NCBI GenBank assembly: GCA_002005505.1
Contig: KV908361.1
Span: 632,809 to 645,308, forward strand
Length of the DNA stretch: 12,500 bases
Source of the DNA: Botryococcus braunii
Lineage: Eukaryota > Chlorophyta > Trebouxiophyceae
Reading direction: 5' to 3'
Shown here in pieces: positions 1 to 8,172 of the stretch. How positions within the stretch are numbered: position 1 is the stretch's first letter; each line of letters starts with the position of its first letter. Both the position numbers and the translations under genes were made by a program. The notes beneath the pieces were generated by a model. That model was not told where the DNA came from. It did not search any database and was given only the letters and a program-made list of their open reading frames with translations.

Positions 1-184
1 AGAGAGAGAGAGAGGAGAGAAGAGAGAGAATGAGAGAGAGGAGAGAGAGAGGGGGGGGGGAGAGAGAGGACAGGAGAGAAGAGAGAGAGAAGAGAGTGAG
101 GAGTGGAGAGAGGAGAGGAGAGAGAGAGAGAGAGAGGAAGAGGAGAAGAGAGAGAGAAGAGAGAGGAGAGGGGGGGAGAGGAGA

Positions 185-217
<33 letters not shown>

Positions 218-225
218 GGGGGGGG
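1..225. repeat. GA-rich microsatellite ending in poly-G
   Basis: The sequence is almost pure purine on the plus strand: an imperfect GA dinucleotide tract interrupted by extra G and A, followed by a 30-base G run (187-216) and a second short G run to 225. Open frames through it are Arg/Glu/Gly low complexity and should not be called genes. The tract begins at the window edge, so its full length is unknown. It resembles the GA-then-G arrangement at 2936-3086, but no unique flank is visible here to show membership of the same family. Confidence 0.95.
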
Positions 226-1080
226 ACTAGGTCCTATAACCACAAGACCGTAAGGCCCTAAATCAAGTTTGGAGGAGAAAAGTACCTTGTCGAGTCATAA
301 CTTGTCGAGTTCTGGTGAGGATCTTACAATGGAAAAAAAGCCGGGTTTGAACGATAGACGCAGCCTCACAAACCCTGAAACACCCAGAAAGAGCTTTTAG
401 TGAAATTTTTAATTCAAATTGAAGGTAAACAAAACTGTTTGTAACTTAGGGGTGATAGTTGAAGTCGGCGATGCCGATGGTGATGGAGATGGATTAAACC
501 GCCAAAGAATTACACACTGGAAAAGCAGCACTTTTTCACCCAACTGTGTTTTAATATGAAGTAATGCGATTGAGACTACCTCTTTGGGCTTGTCGTAGAC
601 GTACTTTTCCCGGGCTGTTTTCTCATGCACAACGTGCTGGACTCCGTTAAAGTTAGCGCTCGGCCAAATAAAAATGATGATAATGCGCTCGGCCAAATGA
701 AAGAGATGCAGAAGATTTGTTTTATTGCGCGTTTCGATCTAATGTTCCTTCCTTCGCGGACGAGAAGGCGGGGCCTTCAAGGCGCGCTTCCATGCGCGCT
801 CCACTCAGGGCAGTCCACAGCAGCCCTTTGTGCTGGGTTAATGTAATTCATCTGCATGATGGATGGTTTTAAACAATAATGAGAAATTGTTTTGGGGGGA
901 TCATCCAATGCCCCATGATGCCTAATGTAATCGGACCGAAAAGGCCGTGTGATCCAGTCGGCTTTGGCGACTTTCGTGATGCAGATGTGTGCAGCAGACC
1001 GGAAATGCGTCTCAATCTCCGCAGAAAATTCTGTATCCGGCCCCTAGATTCCGCTAAAGGTTCCCCCCCTTAAAAACAGT
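226..1080. other. unassigned unique sequence, no supported gene
   Basis: This stretch is not low complexity. Open frames are short; the longest is on the minus strand (409-696, 95 codons), starts in ordinary sequence and shows no motif I recognise. A 14-base direct repeat (GCGCTCGGCCAAAT) occurs at about 657 and 687. No tRNA fold, promoter or polyadenylation arrangement is convincing. I treat it as intergenic or intronic. Confidence 0.5.
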
Positions 1081-1149
1081 TCACTCTTTCTATTTCTGGA
1101 ACGGGAATTCCGCTACATACCTATGCCGTAGATAGGTATAAAGGCTTCA

Positions 1150-1515
1150 ACAGTACATTTGAAGGAGCGCCGCGAAGCTTGCATGTCCGAATTCATCCGA
1201 AAGCCATTCGCCTGAATATGTATAGCACCAATCATATATAGGCCCGTATCAGAAGTGCAATGCCCCTTACATCAGTACATGTGAAGGTCGTTCACTGAAG
1301 GAGCGTCCGCGGATCTTCCACACATGCCCGTTTTTCCTGAAGGATCCTTATTACTTACAACAGTACATGTGAAGGAGCGTCCGCGGATCTTGCACACATG
1401 ACCTTTTTTCTTTATTATTTCCTTTGCATATATGTGCCCCTATCATAAGGGTTATACCCCTTACAATGGTGCATGTGAAGGAGGGTCCGCGGACCTGGCG
1501 CACATGGCCACGCAT
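1150..1515 (+). repeat. degenerate tandem repeat, about four units, CCGCGG core
   Basis: Four related blocks start near 1152, 1271, 1361 and 1468. Each contains a variant of GTACATGTGAAGGAG, followed in the last three by GTCCGCGGATCT or a close variant and then CACACATG. The spacing varies (roughly 120, 90 and 108 bases), and the intervening sequence shares words such as ATATGTGCCCCTATCA and CCCCTTACA. The first unit has lost the SacII-like core. The irregular spacing suggests an old, diverged array rather than a fresh minisatellite. Confidence 0.7.
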
Positions 1516-1563
1516 GCGCATATGGCGCATATGGAGGTAGAAGGCTTTCACGTCGATTCAGTA

Positions 1564-1589
1564 CACTGGTTATCACGTGATAACCAGTG
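1564..1589. repeat. perfect 26-base palindrome centred on CACGTG
   Basis: The sequence reads identically on both strands from 1564 to 1589, with centre TATCACGTGATA and outer arms CACTGGT and ACCAGTG. It arises where the CCACTGGTTATCAC end of a repeat unit meets its own inverted copy, so it marks a head-to-head junction of the family at 1564-1960. The CACGTG core is also a generic E-box/G-box word, but no gene lies next to it, so I assign no regulatory role. Confidence 0.9.
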
Positions 1590-1960
1590 GCTCCGAAACT
1601 TCTGAACAATAGATTGGACAGTGTAATTCCTAGAAATTTTACTTCGCCGGGGCCCCCATTTCCGGTGACAACCAGTGGCTCGGGGACCTATGAACAATAG
1701 ACAGAACTGAAAACTTCAGTCCGGCTCAGTGGCAGTGAGAACCAACCACCGGAGTCACTGGAGCCAGTAATTCTGTACAGACATGTCTATTGTTCAAAGG
1801 TCTTTGGAGCCACTGGTTGTCACCGGAAAGGGGGGCGGAGTAAAGTTTCTATGAATATCATGGTTCCGTCTATTGTTCAGAAGTCCCAGAGCCACTGGTT
1901 GTTACCAAAACCAAGGGGGCGGAGTGAAGTTTAATGAATTTCACGGTCTCAAAATTCAAT
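1564..1960. repeat. composite inverted repeat of ~85-base units
   Basis: Two units lie on the minus strand (words TGAACAATAGA at 1603 and 1691, 88 bases apart) and two on the plus strand (TCTATTGTTCA at 1787 and 1869, 82 bases apart). Each unit contains, in its own direction, TCTATTGTTCA, then GAGCCACTGGTTGT, then CACCGG or a variant, and a G-rich stretch followed by AGTAAAGTTT or a variant. The arms are separated by a spacer at about 1704-1786 that itself carries a partial GGAGCCAGT word. The order of units (minus, minus, spacer, plus, plus) is that of a foldback or MITE-like element. No transposase is present, so mobility is inference. Confidence 0.75.
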
Positions 1961-2410
1961 CAGTATCTACGGGCAACCCAACAAATGGGTGTCACCCCGG
2001 CCTCCTTTCTCCCCACACCTTGCTGCTGCCACTGTTGACCCATCTTATTTTGAAAAATAACACAGGGAGGGGGAGAGAGTGAATGTGTGAGGGGGGAGAC
2101 AGTGTCACTAGGGTGAGGGGGAGGGAGAGATGCTCACTGATCCCGTGACAAACGAAGCAGGTTATCACTGCCTTCATAAAATCAAAATACACAAGGGCCC
2201 AAACGGCGCCACCCAGACAAAAAAAGAAAGTGAGAAGAGCCATAGGAAGACACATCTCCGAAGGTAACGAAGGCGACCCAGCACGTACAGTATACCTGCT
2301 GGGGGGGTCCGCAACTTCCCGCCAAGAGAGGAGGGACCGGGGCCCGTATTCTCCTGCGCCTGCCAAATTGGCAGCGCCAATCCATATAGCAAAATGAGCG
2401 AAGTGCGAAT
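1961..2410. other. unassigned sequence, no supported gene
   Basis: No repeat with an obvious partner was found. A long minus-strand frame (1992-2447, 151 codons) crosses it, but its start lies inside the dispersed TCCCA repeat. Its hydrophobic look follows from the purine-rich plus strand at 2060-2135. I consider it spurious. Confidence 0.5.
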
Positions 2411-2600
2411 TCACTGGGAGAACGAAATTATCCCACATTGATCCCATGTCGACTCAATGCCCAGATTGATCCCACCAGAATACGACTTCGATCCGTCAAC
2501 CAGTGGGATTTTGTAGTCGCAATCCCACCTCGATCCCATGTTCCCAAACCAATCCCACATTGTTCCCAAAACCATCCCAGACCAAGAAAGTACCATTACA
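2411..2600 (-). repeat. TCCCA/TGGGA short-word repeat, copy 1
   Basis: On the plus strand the segment begins with the junction words CACTGGGAGAACGAAATT and continues with irregularly spaced TCCCA words joined by CATTGAT, CCTCGAT and similar linkers. The same junction and array occur in the opposite orientation at 5269-5776. The 38 bases at the junction match with a single clear mismatch (ATCCCA against GTCCCA after AAATT). This copy is shorter and more diverged than copy 2. It is called minus because copy 2 is taken as the reference orientation. Confidence 0.8.
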
Positions 2601-2714
2601 AGGATGAATGTCTTATCATGACAGTTAGCCAAGGTTCACAGTCACCTGGACATCATGCAAAATGCAAAAGGGTTCCCATCCCCATGTCTGCAAAGACCAC
2701 TAGATCTAGAAGTC

Positions 2715-2813
2715 AGATATATACTCCTCCCTTAGAGCGCCAGGGGCATCCCAGAACCCCTCTCTGCCATGGCAGCAAATTTGAGCTATCATCTTGAAAA
2801 GATTAATCTGCAG

Positions 2814-2815
<2 letters not shown>
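2715..2815 (+). repeat. dispersed-repeat flank A, copy 1
   Basis: This flank is unique-looking sequence containing the blocks TCCCAGAACCCCTC, TCTGCCATGGCA, a diverged AATT..GAGCYATCATCT block and CTGCAGC, directly followed by a 15-base C run and a CA tract. The same blocks in the same order occur on the minus strand at 4270-4185, again running straight into a CA tract. The shared flank shows that the microsatellite belongs to a repeat family rather than having arisen independently. Confidence 0.8.
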
Positions 2816-3086
<271 letters not shown>

Positions 3087-3292
3087 AGACCAAGGGCAAG
3101 GGGGATGTCAAAGACAGATAGTAAACCAAAGATTTCCATGACAGCAACGCTTTGGTACCGATGAAGGTACCAGTATGACCCGTAGCCATACTAAAAGAAC
3201 AATGAAGTAGCCGGCTACTCTGTAACCCGCCTTTCAATTAGGTAATCTAGTGGAAAACTGAAGCGAAAAGCCAAGAAGCCAGGTTCACCTGA

Positions 3293-3625
3293 ATGCCCTT
3301 GCTATTGTTGAAGGATGCCCTTGCCATGCCAGTAGCCAGGGAAACCTTGCTCTATATTTGCACCAACAAACTGCTTTCCCTGGATATGGAAACCCTCGGA
3401 CGCTATGAACAGGGGTATCCCTTAGTTCTGATGTACTTTGAAGTTGATCTCCAGTCGAGACTCTCTCCCTTATCCTCTCTCCCTTCCCCCCTTTTCACTC
3501 TATCTTTCTTGCCCGCTTCTACCTCCCTTCCCTCTACCCTATCTCCCTTTCTGCTACGATATTTCCCCTTTCCCCCAATCGTGCCTCCATCCTGTCCAGG
3601 AGACTGTGGCTGGGATGCGTAGGAG
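3293..3625 (+). CDS. weak open frame or possible exon, function unknown
   Basis: An ATG at 3293 opens about 57 codons of mixed composition, including the stretch GRYEQGYPLVLMYFEVDL, before the frame runs into a pyrimidine-rich tract (3462-3600) that would encode Ser/Leu/Pro low complexity. The tract ends in CTGTCCAGG, which has the look of a 3' splice site, so a coding exon followed by an intron is possible. No clear GT donor at the end of the coding-like part was fixed. I recognise no domain. It could equally be a chance frame in repeat-rich DNA. Confidence 0.2.
3462..3600 (+). other. pyrimidine-rich tract ending in CAGG
   Basis: This stretch is almost entirely C and T but not a simple repeat, and it ends in TCCTGTCCAGGAG. 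It could be an intron's polypyrimidine tract and acceptor, or degenerate microsatellite. It sits between two clearly repetitive blocks. Confidence 0.4.
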
Positions 3626-3697
3626 AAACCCACCTCAATGAAGCTGCCCCGAGGTCAGAAGAAGAAGCTCCACATGTGCAGGACCCTTACCTTACTG

Positions 3698-4180
<483 letters not shown>

Positions 4181-4184
4181 GCTG

Positions 4185-4270
4185 CAGTTCTTGGAGATGA
4201 TGGCTCAGATAATTTGCCATGGCAGAGGGAGGGGTTCTGGGAGGGGAGGGGTACATATGCATATCCGATG
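4185..4270 (-). repeat. dispersed-repeat flank A, copy 2 (inverted)
   Basis: The reverse complement contains TCCCAGAACCCCTC, TCTGCCATGGCA, AATTATCTGAGCCATCATCT and CTGCAGC in that order, matching 2715-2815 with small gaps. One gap of about a dozen bases removes the GAGCGCCAGGGGC part seen in copy 1. The two copies face each other and enclose about 1.4 kb, including both microsatellites. Confidence 0.8.
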
Positions 4271-4380
4271 TTTAGAGGACTTTTGAAACAGTGCGCGCAG
4301 CTTCCTGATGCGTGGGAGGGTTGACTGAGAGGCTTGGGAGCAATATTTGTCTCCAGCGAAGCCCTGGGTGTGGGAGCGGG

Positions 4381-4806
4381 ATGGGCGTCAAAAACATGGC
4401 ATTCTTAGGTCGACATGCATGGCCGAAGTACAATGTCAGAGATATCATGGTGATTTTACATAGGCTGTACCTCATGCACAAATTTCTTTTCAAAGTGGTC
4501 CATGAAGTGAGATGGAGTGTGGGTTTTGCAGTAACATCGAATATGCAGCAACTGCCCATGGAGCTTGGAAGATCTTCGTCTACATCTTCCTACATGACTA
4601 GAGAGCCATTCCGGCACGTGCGCCGGTTCCAGATTTTGCATGCCGGCAGACGATTGGAATGTTCCAGTCTGTCAAGCAAGTACACCCACCAACTGTTAAA
4701 TCCATGGCTGCATTGTACCAGTGTCACAAAGTCACAAGTACAAGTGTCACAAAGTGACACCAGCCTTGCACGATTAGTATTGTCAAAAGCGACATCATTA
4801 GTGTAG
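4381..4806 (+). CDS. hypothetical open frame, 141 codons, function unknown
   Basis: From ATG 4381 the frame stays open for 141 codons to TAG at 4804-4806, and it is open without ATG back to about 4312. The product is basic and mixed in composition, with no recognised domain, signal peptide or clear membrane segment. A Ser-rich part lies near residues 65-73. Near the end the DNA contains the word GTGTCACAAAGT twice (about 4721 and 4744), giving the near-repeat SVTKSQVQVSQSDTS. At this base composition a frame of this length is only mildly unusual, and the opposite strand is also open over 4272-4559. No TATA or Kozak-like support was found. Confidence 0.22.
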   Translation: MGVKNMAFLGRHAWPKYNVRDIMVILHRLYLMHKFLFKVVHEVRWSVGFAVTSNMQQLPMELGRSSSTSSYMTREPFRHVRRFQILHAGRRLECSSLSSKYTHQLLNPWLHCTSVTKSQVQVSQSDTSLARLVLSKATSLV

Positions 4807-5268
4807 ATTGGTCTGAGATTTCATGGTTAGCTCTCCTGGATGCAGCCAAAACATGGGAGCCACTTCACGAACATGGGAGTGCAGTTAGTATCCCATGCAC
4901 ACATATGTTTTGGCCCTAAAGTTTGCATTAAGGTTCTAGAGGCTGCCAGACCAGCATATGATCCTTAGTCAACAAGACATATTGCATGGAGTTTAATTAC
5001 TTGCTGGAAGCTTCAATTCTGGTAATGAAGTTGACAGTCTAGTTTTTGCATAAACACGTGGCTATTCCTAAGTGCAAGGACATGTGTATATACGCCTTCG
5101 TGGCTAGTCCCTTTATATATAAGCTTCTGTGTATAAAGTACATAATGATCCATGGGGAATAGGTTAAATTTGGCACCTGCAGGTCATCTGATTTGTAAAA
5201 TCAAGTGTATACTCGTAGACTTTTGCTGATTTCTTTATGTCTCCTACTACTCTCCACGAGGAATAAGT
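4807..5268. other. unassigned AT-richer sequence, no supported gene
   Basis: All frames close quickly. AT-rich TATATATAAG-type words occur near 5095-5130 but have no gene downstream. No repeat partner was found within the window. Confidence 0.5.
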
Positions 5269-5776
5269 ATGAGGCTTCACATGCTCATCCCACATCAATC
5301 CCACACGCGCCTGGGAACTTTTTGGGATCTCCCCATATCAGTCCCACATAGATCCCATACAAATCCCACATGCTTCCTGAGATCACTGTGGGATGTCCCA
5401 CATCATTCCCATATCAATTCCTCATCGATCCCATCCATTCTGTCCCACATCATTCCCATAAAAGTCCCACATCGATCCCACCAAATCTGTCCCACATCAT
5501 TCCCATATCGATCCCACATCGGTCCCACCAAAAAGATGGGACCAAATGTGGGATCGGAAATTGTGATCCCAGAATCCTACACTTTGGTCAGATCGATCCC
5601 ACATCGATCCCAATTCCAATCCCATATCGATCCCATATCGAGACAGTTTCAATCCCACATCGATTCCACTTACGATCCCACAGCTTTCGCACTCGTGGGA
5701 TCGATTTGGAATCGATGTGGGATTTTTTTTTTCAATTAGTGGGATCAATGTGGGACAATTTCGTTCTCCCAGTGAT
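5269..5776 (+). repeat. TCCCA/TGGGA short-word repeat, copy 2 (large)
   Basis: I count 23 plus-strand TCCCA words between 5281 and 5700, mostly in the form TCCCACATCGATCCCA or TCCCACATCATTCCCATA with irregular spacing. About nine TGGGA words on the same strand are concentrated at 5320-5400, 5535-5552 and 5694-5757. The right end, GTGGGATCAATGTGGGACAA followed by TTTCGTTCTCCCAGTGA, matches copy 1 in inverse orientation. Opposed orientations allow the array to fold back on itself. Frames through it give Ser-His-Ile-Pro low complexity and are not credible genes. Confidence 0.9.
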
Positions 5777-6240
5777 TGTGAATGCGATTTGGAATGAATT
5801 AGCCAGGGGGGAAGGGAAAGAGAGTGAGAGACACATGTGAAGGGGTTGTGTGAGGGAAGGGGGAATAACTCTGTGATGGGAGAGCTCTGGAGAGGGAGAA
5901 AGAGAGCAACTGAATGAGCAAAGCAGTGGAGAGAGTGAACAACCATAGCCACATAGACACACAGCGCAGGCACCACAACAAGGCACCTGAGACATGGTGT
6001 GAGGGTCAACCTCAGCCCGAGCCGGGGAGGAACGGGAGGCGGCAGCTTGATCCTCCTGGGAACCGGGGACGTTAGTCAGATTCGCCAGGGGACCGGTGGC
6101 AGGAGCTTGATCAGCTTGATCCTCACACGGGAGGCGCAGGATCGCGTTCCCGATCGGCTTGAGACCTGCTTTGGACGGACACACAGACATGAGGACACAC
6201 ACAGACATGAGGAAATAACATATATACACGGACAGACCAG
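5777..6240. other. unassigned sequence with small direct repeats
   Basis: The plus strand is purine-rich at 5806-5960. Two near copies of GCAGCTTGATCCTC / GAGCTTGATCAGCTTGATCCTC occur around 6041 and 6102, and CACACAGACATGAGGA is repeated near 6181 and 6197. Long frames exist on both strands (5999-6496 plus; 5732-6382 minus) because stops are scarce. Neither has a recognised domain and they cannot both be real. I call no gene. Confidence 0.45.
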
Positions 6241-6250
6241 CGGCCGCGCG

Positions 6251-6390
6251 GCGCCACCGGAAACACTGTGGGGCAGAATGACAGAAGGGGCCCGTGCGGC
6301 ACCACAGGGAACACTGAGGGGCGGAATGACAGAAGGGGCCTGTGCGGCGCCACAGGGAACACTGAGGGGCAGAATGATACAAGGGCCTCG
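6251..6390. repeat. 48-base tandem repeat, about 2.9 units
   Basis: Units start at 6251, 6299 and 6347, exactly 48 bases apart, with the common words GCGCCACAGGGAACACTGAG and GGCAGAATGACAGAAGGGGC. Because 48 is a multiple of three, any frame open in one unit stays open in all. This explains the 16-residue repeats seen in both plus- and minus-strand frames. Whether the array is translated cannot be told from the sequence. Confidence 0.92.
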
Positions 6391-6515
6391 TGTGGGCGCC
6401 CTGCCCGTGGTTCCCAGTGTCATACCCGTGGCACCGCTTGCGTGGGGGCGTCAGACGGGGTCGCTTGCCACCTGCGTGAAGTTTCTACCCCAATAACCCG
6501 ATGGCCGCGACAATG

Positions 6516-6798
6516 ACGGCTTCCATTACTACTACCGCCGCCGCCGCCGCGCGGGGCAGGGGTACCACTCGCTCATCAGCCGAGCATCCCTGAGAACCGT
6601 TTGAGAGTTGAGCACCCAAGAGTCGAGTCGCGTATGGCTGAGAAATTCGGGGTCTGGGCGTGGGTGACACATGGTGTCACATGGGGTGGATGTTGGGCGG
6701 ACACTGGGGCACTTGGACAAGGGTATTCTCAGGCCCCAGAGGTCGCTTTCGGCTTTGGGGGCCGAAACGCAGTGGCCGGGGTGCAGCTGTTTCCGTAA
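6516..6798 (+). CDS. short open frame upstream of the membrane protein, unknown
   Basis: The frame opens after a TGA near 6513 and runs to TAA at 6796-6798. The only in-frame ATG is at 6634, giving 54 codons with Trp- and Gly-rich composition (for example WVTHGVTWGGCWADTGALG). An in-frame CCG run near 6535 gives a proline stretch. It could be the tail of a gene or exon whose 5' part is not recognisable. It ends about 50 bases before the start of the membrane protein. No domain is recognised, and other frames in the same strand and the opposite strand are also partly open. Confidence 0.22.
6663..6680. repeat. short inverted repeat GTGACAC-ATG-GTGTCAC
   Basis: Seven-base arms separated by three bases lie inside the short open frame above. 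This could be chance in a GT-rich stretch. No factor is assigned. Confidence 0.6.
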
Positions 6799-6799
6799 C

Positions 6800-6850
6800 C
6801 GAAAGCATCTTAATACAGACAAACATTTACTTCTTTGTCTAAATAATACG
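6800..6850 (+). promoter_or_regulatory. AT-rich leader upstream of the membrane-protein start
   Basis: A sharply AT-rich stretch (ATCTTAATACAGAC...CTAAATAATACG) sits in otherwise GC-rich DNA and ends directly at the ATG at 6851. Its position suggests a promoter or short 5' leader. I see no canonical TATA box. Confidence 0.35.
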
Positions 6851-7126
6851 ATGAAGCTACCACCAATGAAGTTCTTGCCGCCCTGCCAGTTCGCCTTGGG
6901 GCCCGGACTGCTACTGGTTCTGATCGTCTGTACGGACACTGCCTGCCAGGCCCAAGACATGGCGGCCCTCGGAATGGCCGTGCTTGTGGCCACCCTGGCC
7001 CTGACGTACAACGCCGACTGCCTGGTCAAGGGCGATTGCTCAGCATGGGCCTGGATCGTCGTCATCTTTCTGACCCTGGGGCACATGTACGCCGCGATGG
7101 ATCTGTCCCTGGACGCTGAGGACTAG
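6851..7126 (+). CDS. small membrane protein, 91 residues, unknown function
   Basis: This is the most convincing gene in the window. The frame starts at ATG 6851, just after an AT-rich leader, and ends at TAG 7124-7126. A second ATG at residue 6 is possible. Codons are strongly G/C-ending. Residues 16-34 (LGPGLLLVLIVCTDTACQA) look like a signal peptide or first membrane helix, possibly cut near the ACQA/QD step. Residues 37-53 and 66-83 are two further hydrophobic segments, joined by a short Cys-containing loop with the pattern C-x3-G-x-C followed by Trp-rich WAW. The C-terminus is acidic (DLSLDAED). The pattern of two helices with a Cys-Gly-Cys loop recalls small membrane proteins annotated in large DNA viruses of algae and protists. 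That is a memory-based impression, not a database match, and a host gene is equally possible. The frame is open further upstream to 6671, but that part lacks coding character. Confidence 0.65.
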   Translation: MKLPPMKFLPPCQFALGPGLLLVLIVCTDTACQAQDMAALGMAVLVATLALTYNADCLVKGDCSAWAWIVVIFLTLGHMYAAMDLSLDAED

Positions 7127-7344
7127 CTCTGCAGCAGCTGGACGTTGTCGAAGCGGGTGGGCAATCCCCCGCGGCCCCCTGCCTCCACCCGGGGTGCACA
7201 CAGTAGCCCCACCGACTCCCAGGTTGGGGCCCGGAAGCCGCCCCGGTGATCGGGCGCGCCCTGGTGTGGGCCTAGTCCGTGACCTGAAGGGAGCTTTCCA
7301 CGTCGACGCTCGCCGGGCCGGAGCCAAGAAGGGAGCGGTGCCCA
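7123..7344 (-). CDS. C-terminal part of a probable secreted beta-sandwich protein
   Basis: Reading the minus strand, a frame without ATG opens after a TGA (7345-7347) and ends at TAG, complement 7123-7125. This stop overlaps the stop of the converging membrane-protein gene by two bases through the shared word CTAG. The last ~35 residues are the most protein-like: GGFRAPTWESVGLLC and, at the end, TRFDNVQLLQS. A VGL strand followed by a terminal FDNVxL strand is commonly seen at the C-terminus of carbohydrate-binding or laminin-G-like beta-sandwich domains. This is an inference from pattern only. The N-terminal half of this stretch is Arg/Gly-rich and may not be translated in this frame; the better frame upstream is different. 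Confidence 0.4.
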   Translation of the reverse strand, partial: WAPLPSWLRPGERRRGKLPSGHGLGPHQGAPDHRGGFRAPTWESVGLLCAPRVEAGGRGGLPTRFDNVQLLQS

Positions 7345-7453
7345 TCACAGGGATGGAGCGGCGGCCGGCGTCGATCTCATTGGGTCGCGTCGGGACCCAC
7401 CGGAGCCGTTTGTTCTCCGCGATGACCGCGCCTCCGACCCGAAGCCGCGCCAC
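7285..7453 (-). pseudogene. middle piece of the minus-strand gene, different frame
   Basis: In the frame two bases off from the C-terminal piece, the minus strand encodes a coding-like run including GGAVIAENKRLRWVPT and GTAPFLAPARRASTWKAPF, with G/C-ending codons. The frame itself continues to 7040, but below about 7280 it turns to Pro/Arg/Gly low complexity, where the other frame takes over. Either a small intron, an indel mutation or an assembly indel separates the two. I cannot identify a consistent GT-AG pair here, so a broken gene is my preferred reading. Confidence 0.35.
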
Positions 7454-7479
7454 TCCATCCCCTTGAGAGTTCCTCGAGT

Positions 7480-7640
7480 GGGCAGCCTGCCGGGTACTGG
7501 AAACTGGTCACGTACTCGTACGGGCCCATGGATTGCTTGGCTTTGCTCTGCACATAGCAGTAGCCTGGAAGATGCTGGCGCTGGTCGACATGGTCTCCCG
7601 AGCAAGCGTTCTCCCGTTTGGGGGGGGGGGGCTTCCTCAT
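7480..7640 (-). pseudogene. Cys/Tyr-rich piece of the minus-strand gene
   Basis: A third minus-strand frame (full open extent 7377-7655) encodes a run containing NACSGDHVDQRQHLPGYCYV and MGPYEYVTSFQYPAGCPLEE, with three to four cysteines, several tyrosines and G/C-ending codons. The composition suits an extracellular domain. After GCPLEELSRG coding character passes to the frame of the 7285-7453 piece, across the run AAGGGGATGG where an indel is plausible. Upstream, the frame runs into a 12-base homopolymer (7620-7631), another point where an indel could shift the frame. I do not recognise the domain. Confidence 0.35.
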
Positions 7641-7706
7641 ACCCCTCCCCAACATTCCCGCTTTTTGTCCAGGTGAGGGTCAGCCCCTCGCAAAAACAGA
7701 AAGCAT

Positions 7707-7964
7707 ATGGCAACACGGTGGGGATGCTCCCTGGGGAACTCGCAGAACTTTGGGAAATTGAAGCAGCCAAAATGCAGCTTTCAACACGAAGTCAAGGCCT
7801 ACCAGGATTTCCAGCAGGCGCACCGAGGGAACAGACCCGCGACCAACCGGATGAGGAACTCTTTCCTCCACCTCCCAGAATCGTCCTGCCCCCGGGCTGC
7901 ACACTTGCCTGGCGCCTACAAGATTCTGAACGACAAGTCCGCGTCCTTGGGCAGGAGCCCATAG
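7707..7964 (+). CDS. ambiguous open frame 7707-7964, strand uncertain
   Basis: The plus strand encodes 85 residues rich in Asn, Gln, Lys and His with mostly G/C-ending codons (for example KAYQDFQQAHRGNRPATN), starting at ATG 7707. On the minus strand the same DNA encodes a short coding-like run at about 7995-7915 (YSLNRQVYDYGLLPKDADL). That run could be an upstream exon of the minus-strand gene, but it stops after 26 codons. I cannot decide between them. The 5' end of the minus-strand gene would be expected here if that gene is real. Confidence 0.25.
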   Translation: MATRWGCSLGNSQNFGKLKQPKCSFQHEVKAYQDFQQAHRGNRPATNRMRNSFLHLPESSCPRAAHLPGAYKILNDKSASLGRSP

Positions 7965-8071
7965 TCGTACACCTGCCTGTTCAAAGAATAAGCTGACATG
8001 ACAGAACCTGCAAAGGATGGGAGGTTGACTGGGCTGTGACATCGGGCATGGACGGGGTTACCATGGTTTCA

Positions 8072-8085
8072 GCGCGCGCGCGCGC

Positions 8086-8172
<87 letters not shown>

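Noticed and set aside
335..360. tRNA T-loop-like GGGTTTGAAC
   Set aside because: The flanks do not form acceptor or anticodon stems.
1992..2447. Minus-strand frame of 151 codons with hydrophobic segments
   Set aside because: Its first residues come from the TCCCA repeat junction (the same GSMWDNFVLPV peptide appears at 5739-5771), and the rest reflects purine-rich DNA on the opposite strand.
5269..6009. Three frames of 156-170 codons through the TCCCA array
   Set aside because: They encode Ser-His-Ile-Pro repeats on both strands and change with each word-spacing change.
5732..6496. Competing long frames on both strands (216 codons minus, 165 plus)
   Set aside because: Open because stops are rare in this GC-rich repeat region. 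No motif or codon signal favours either strand.
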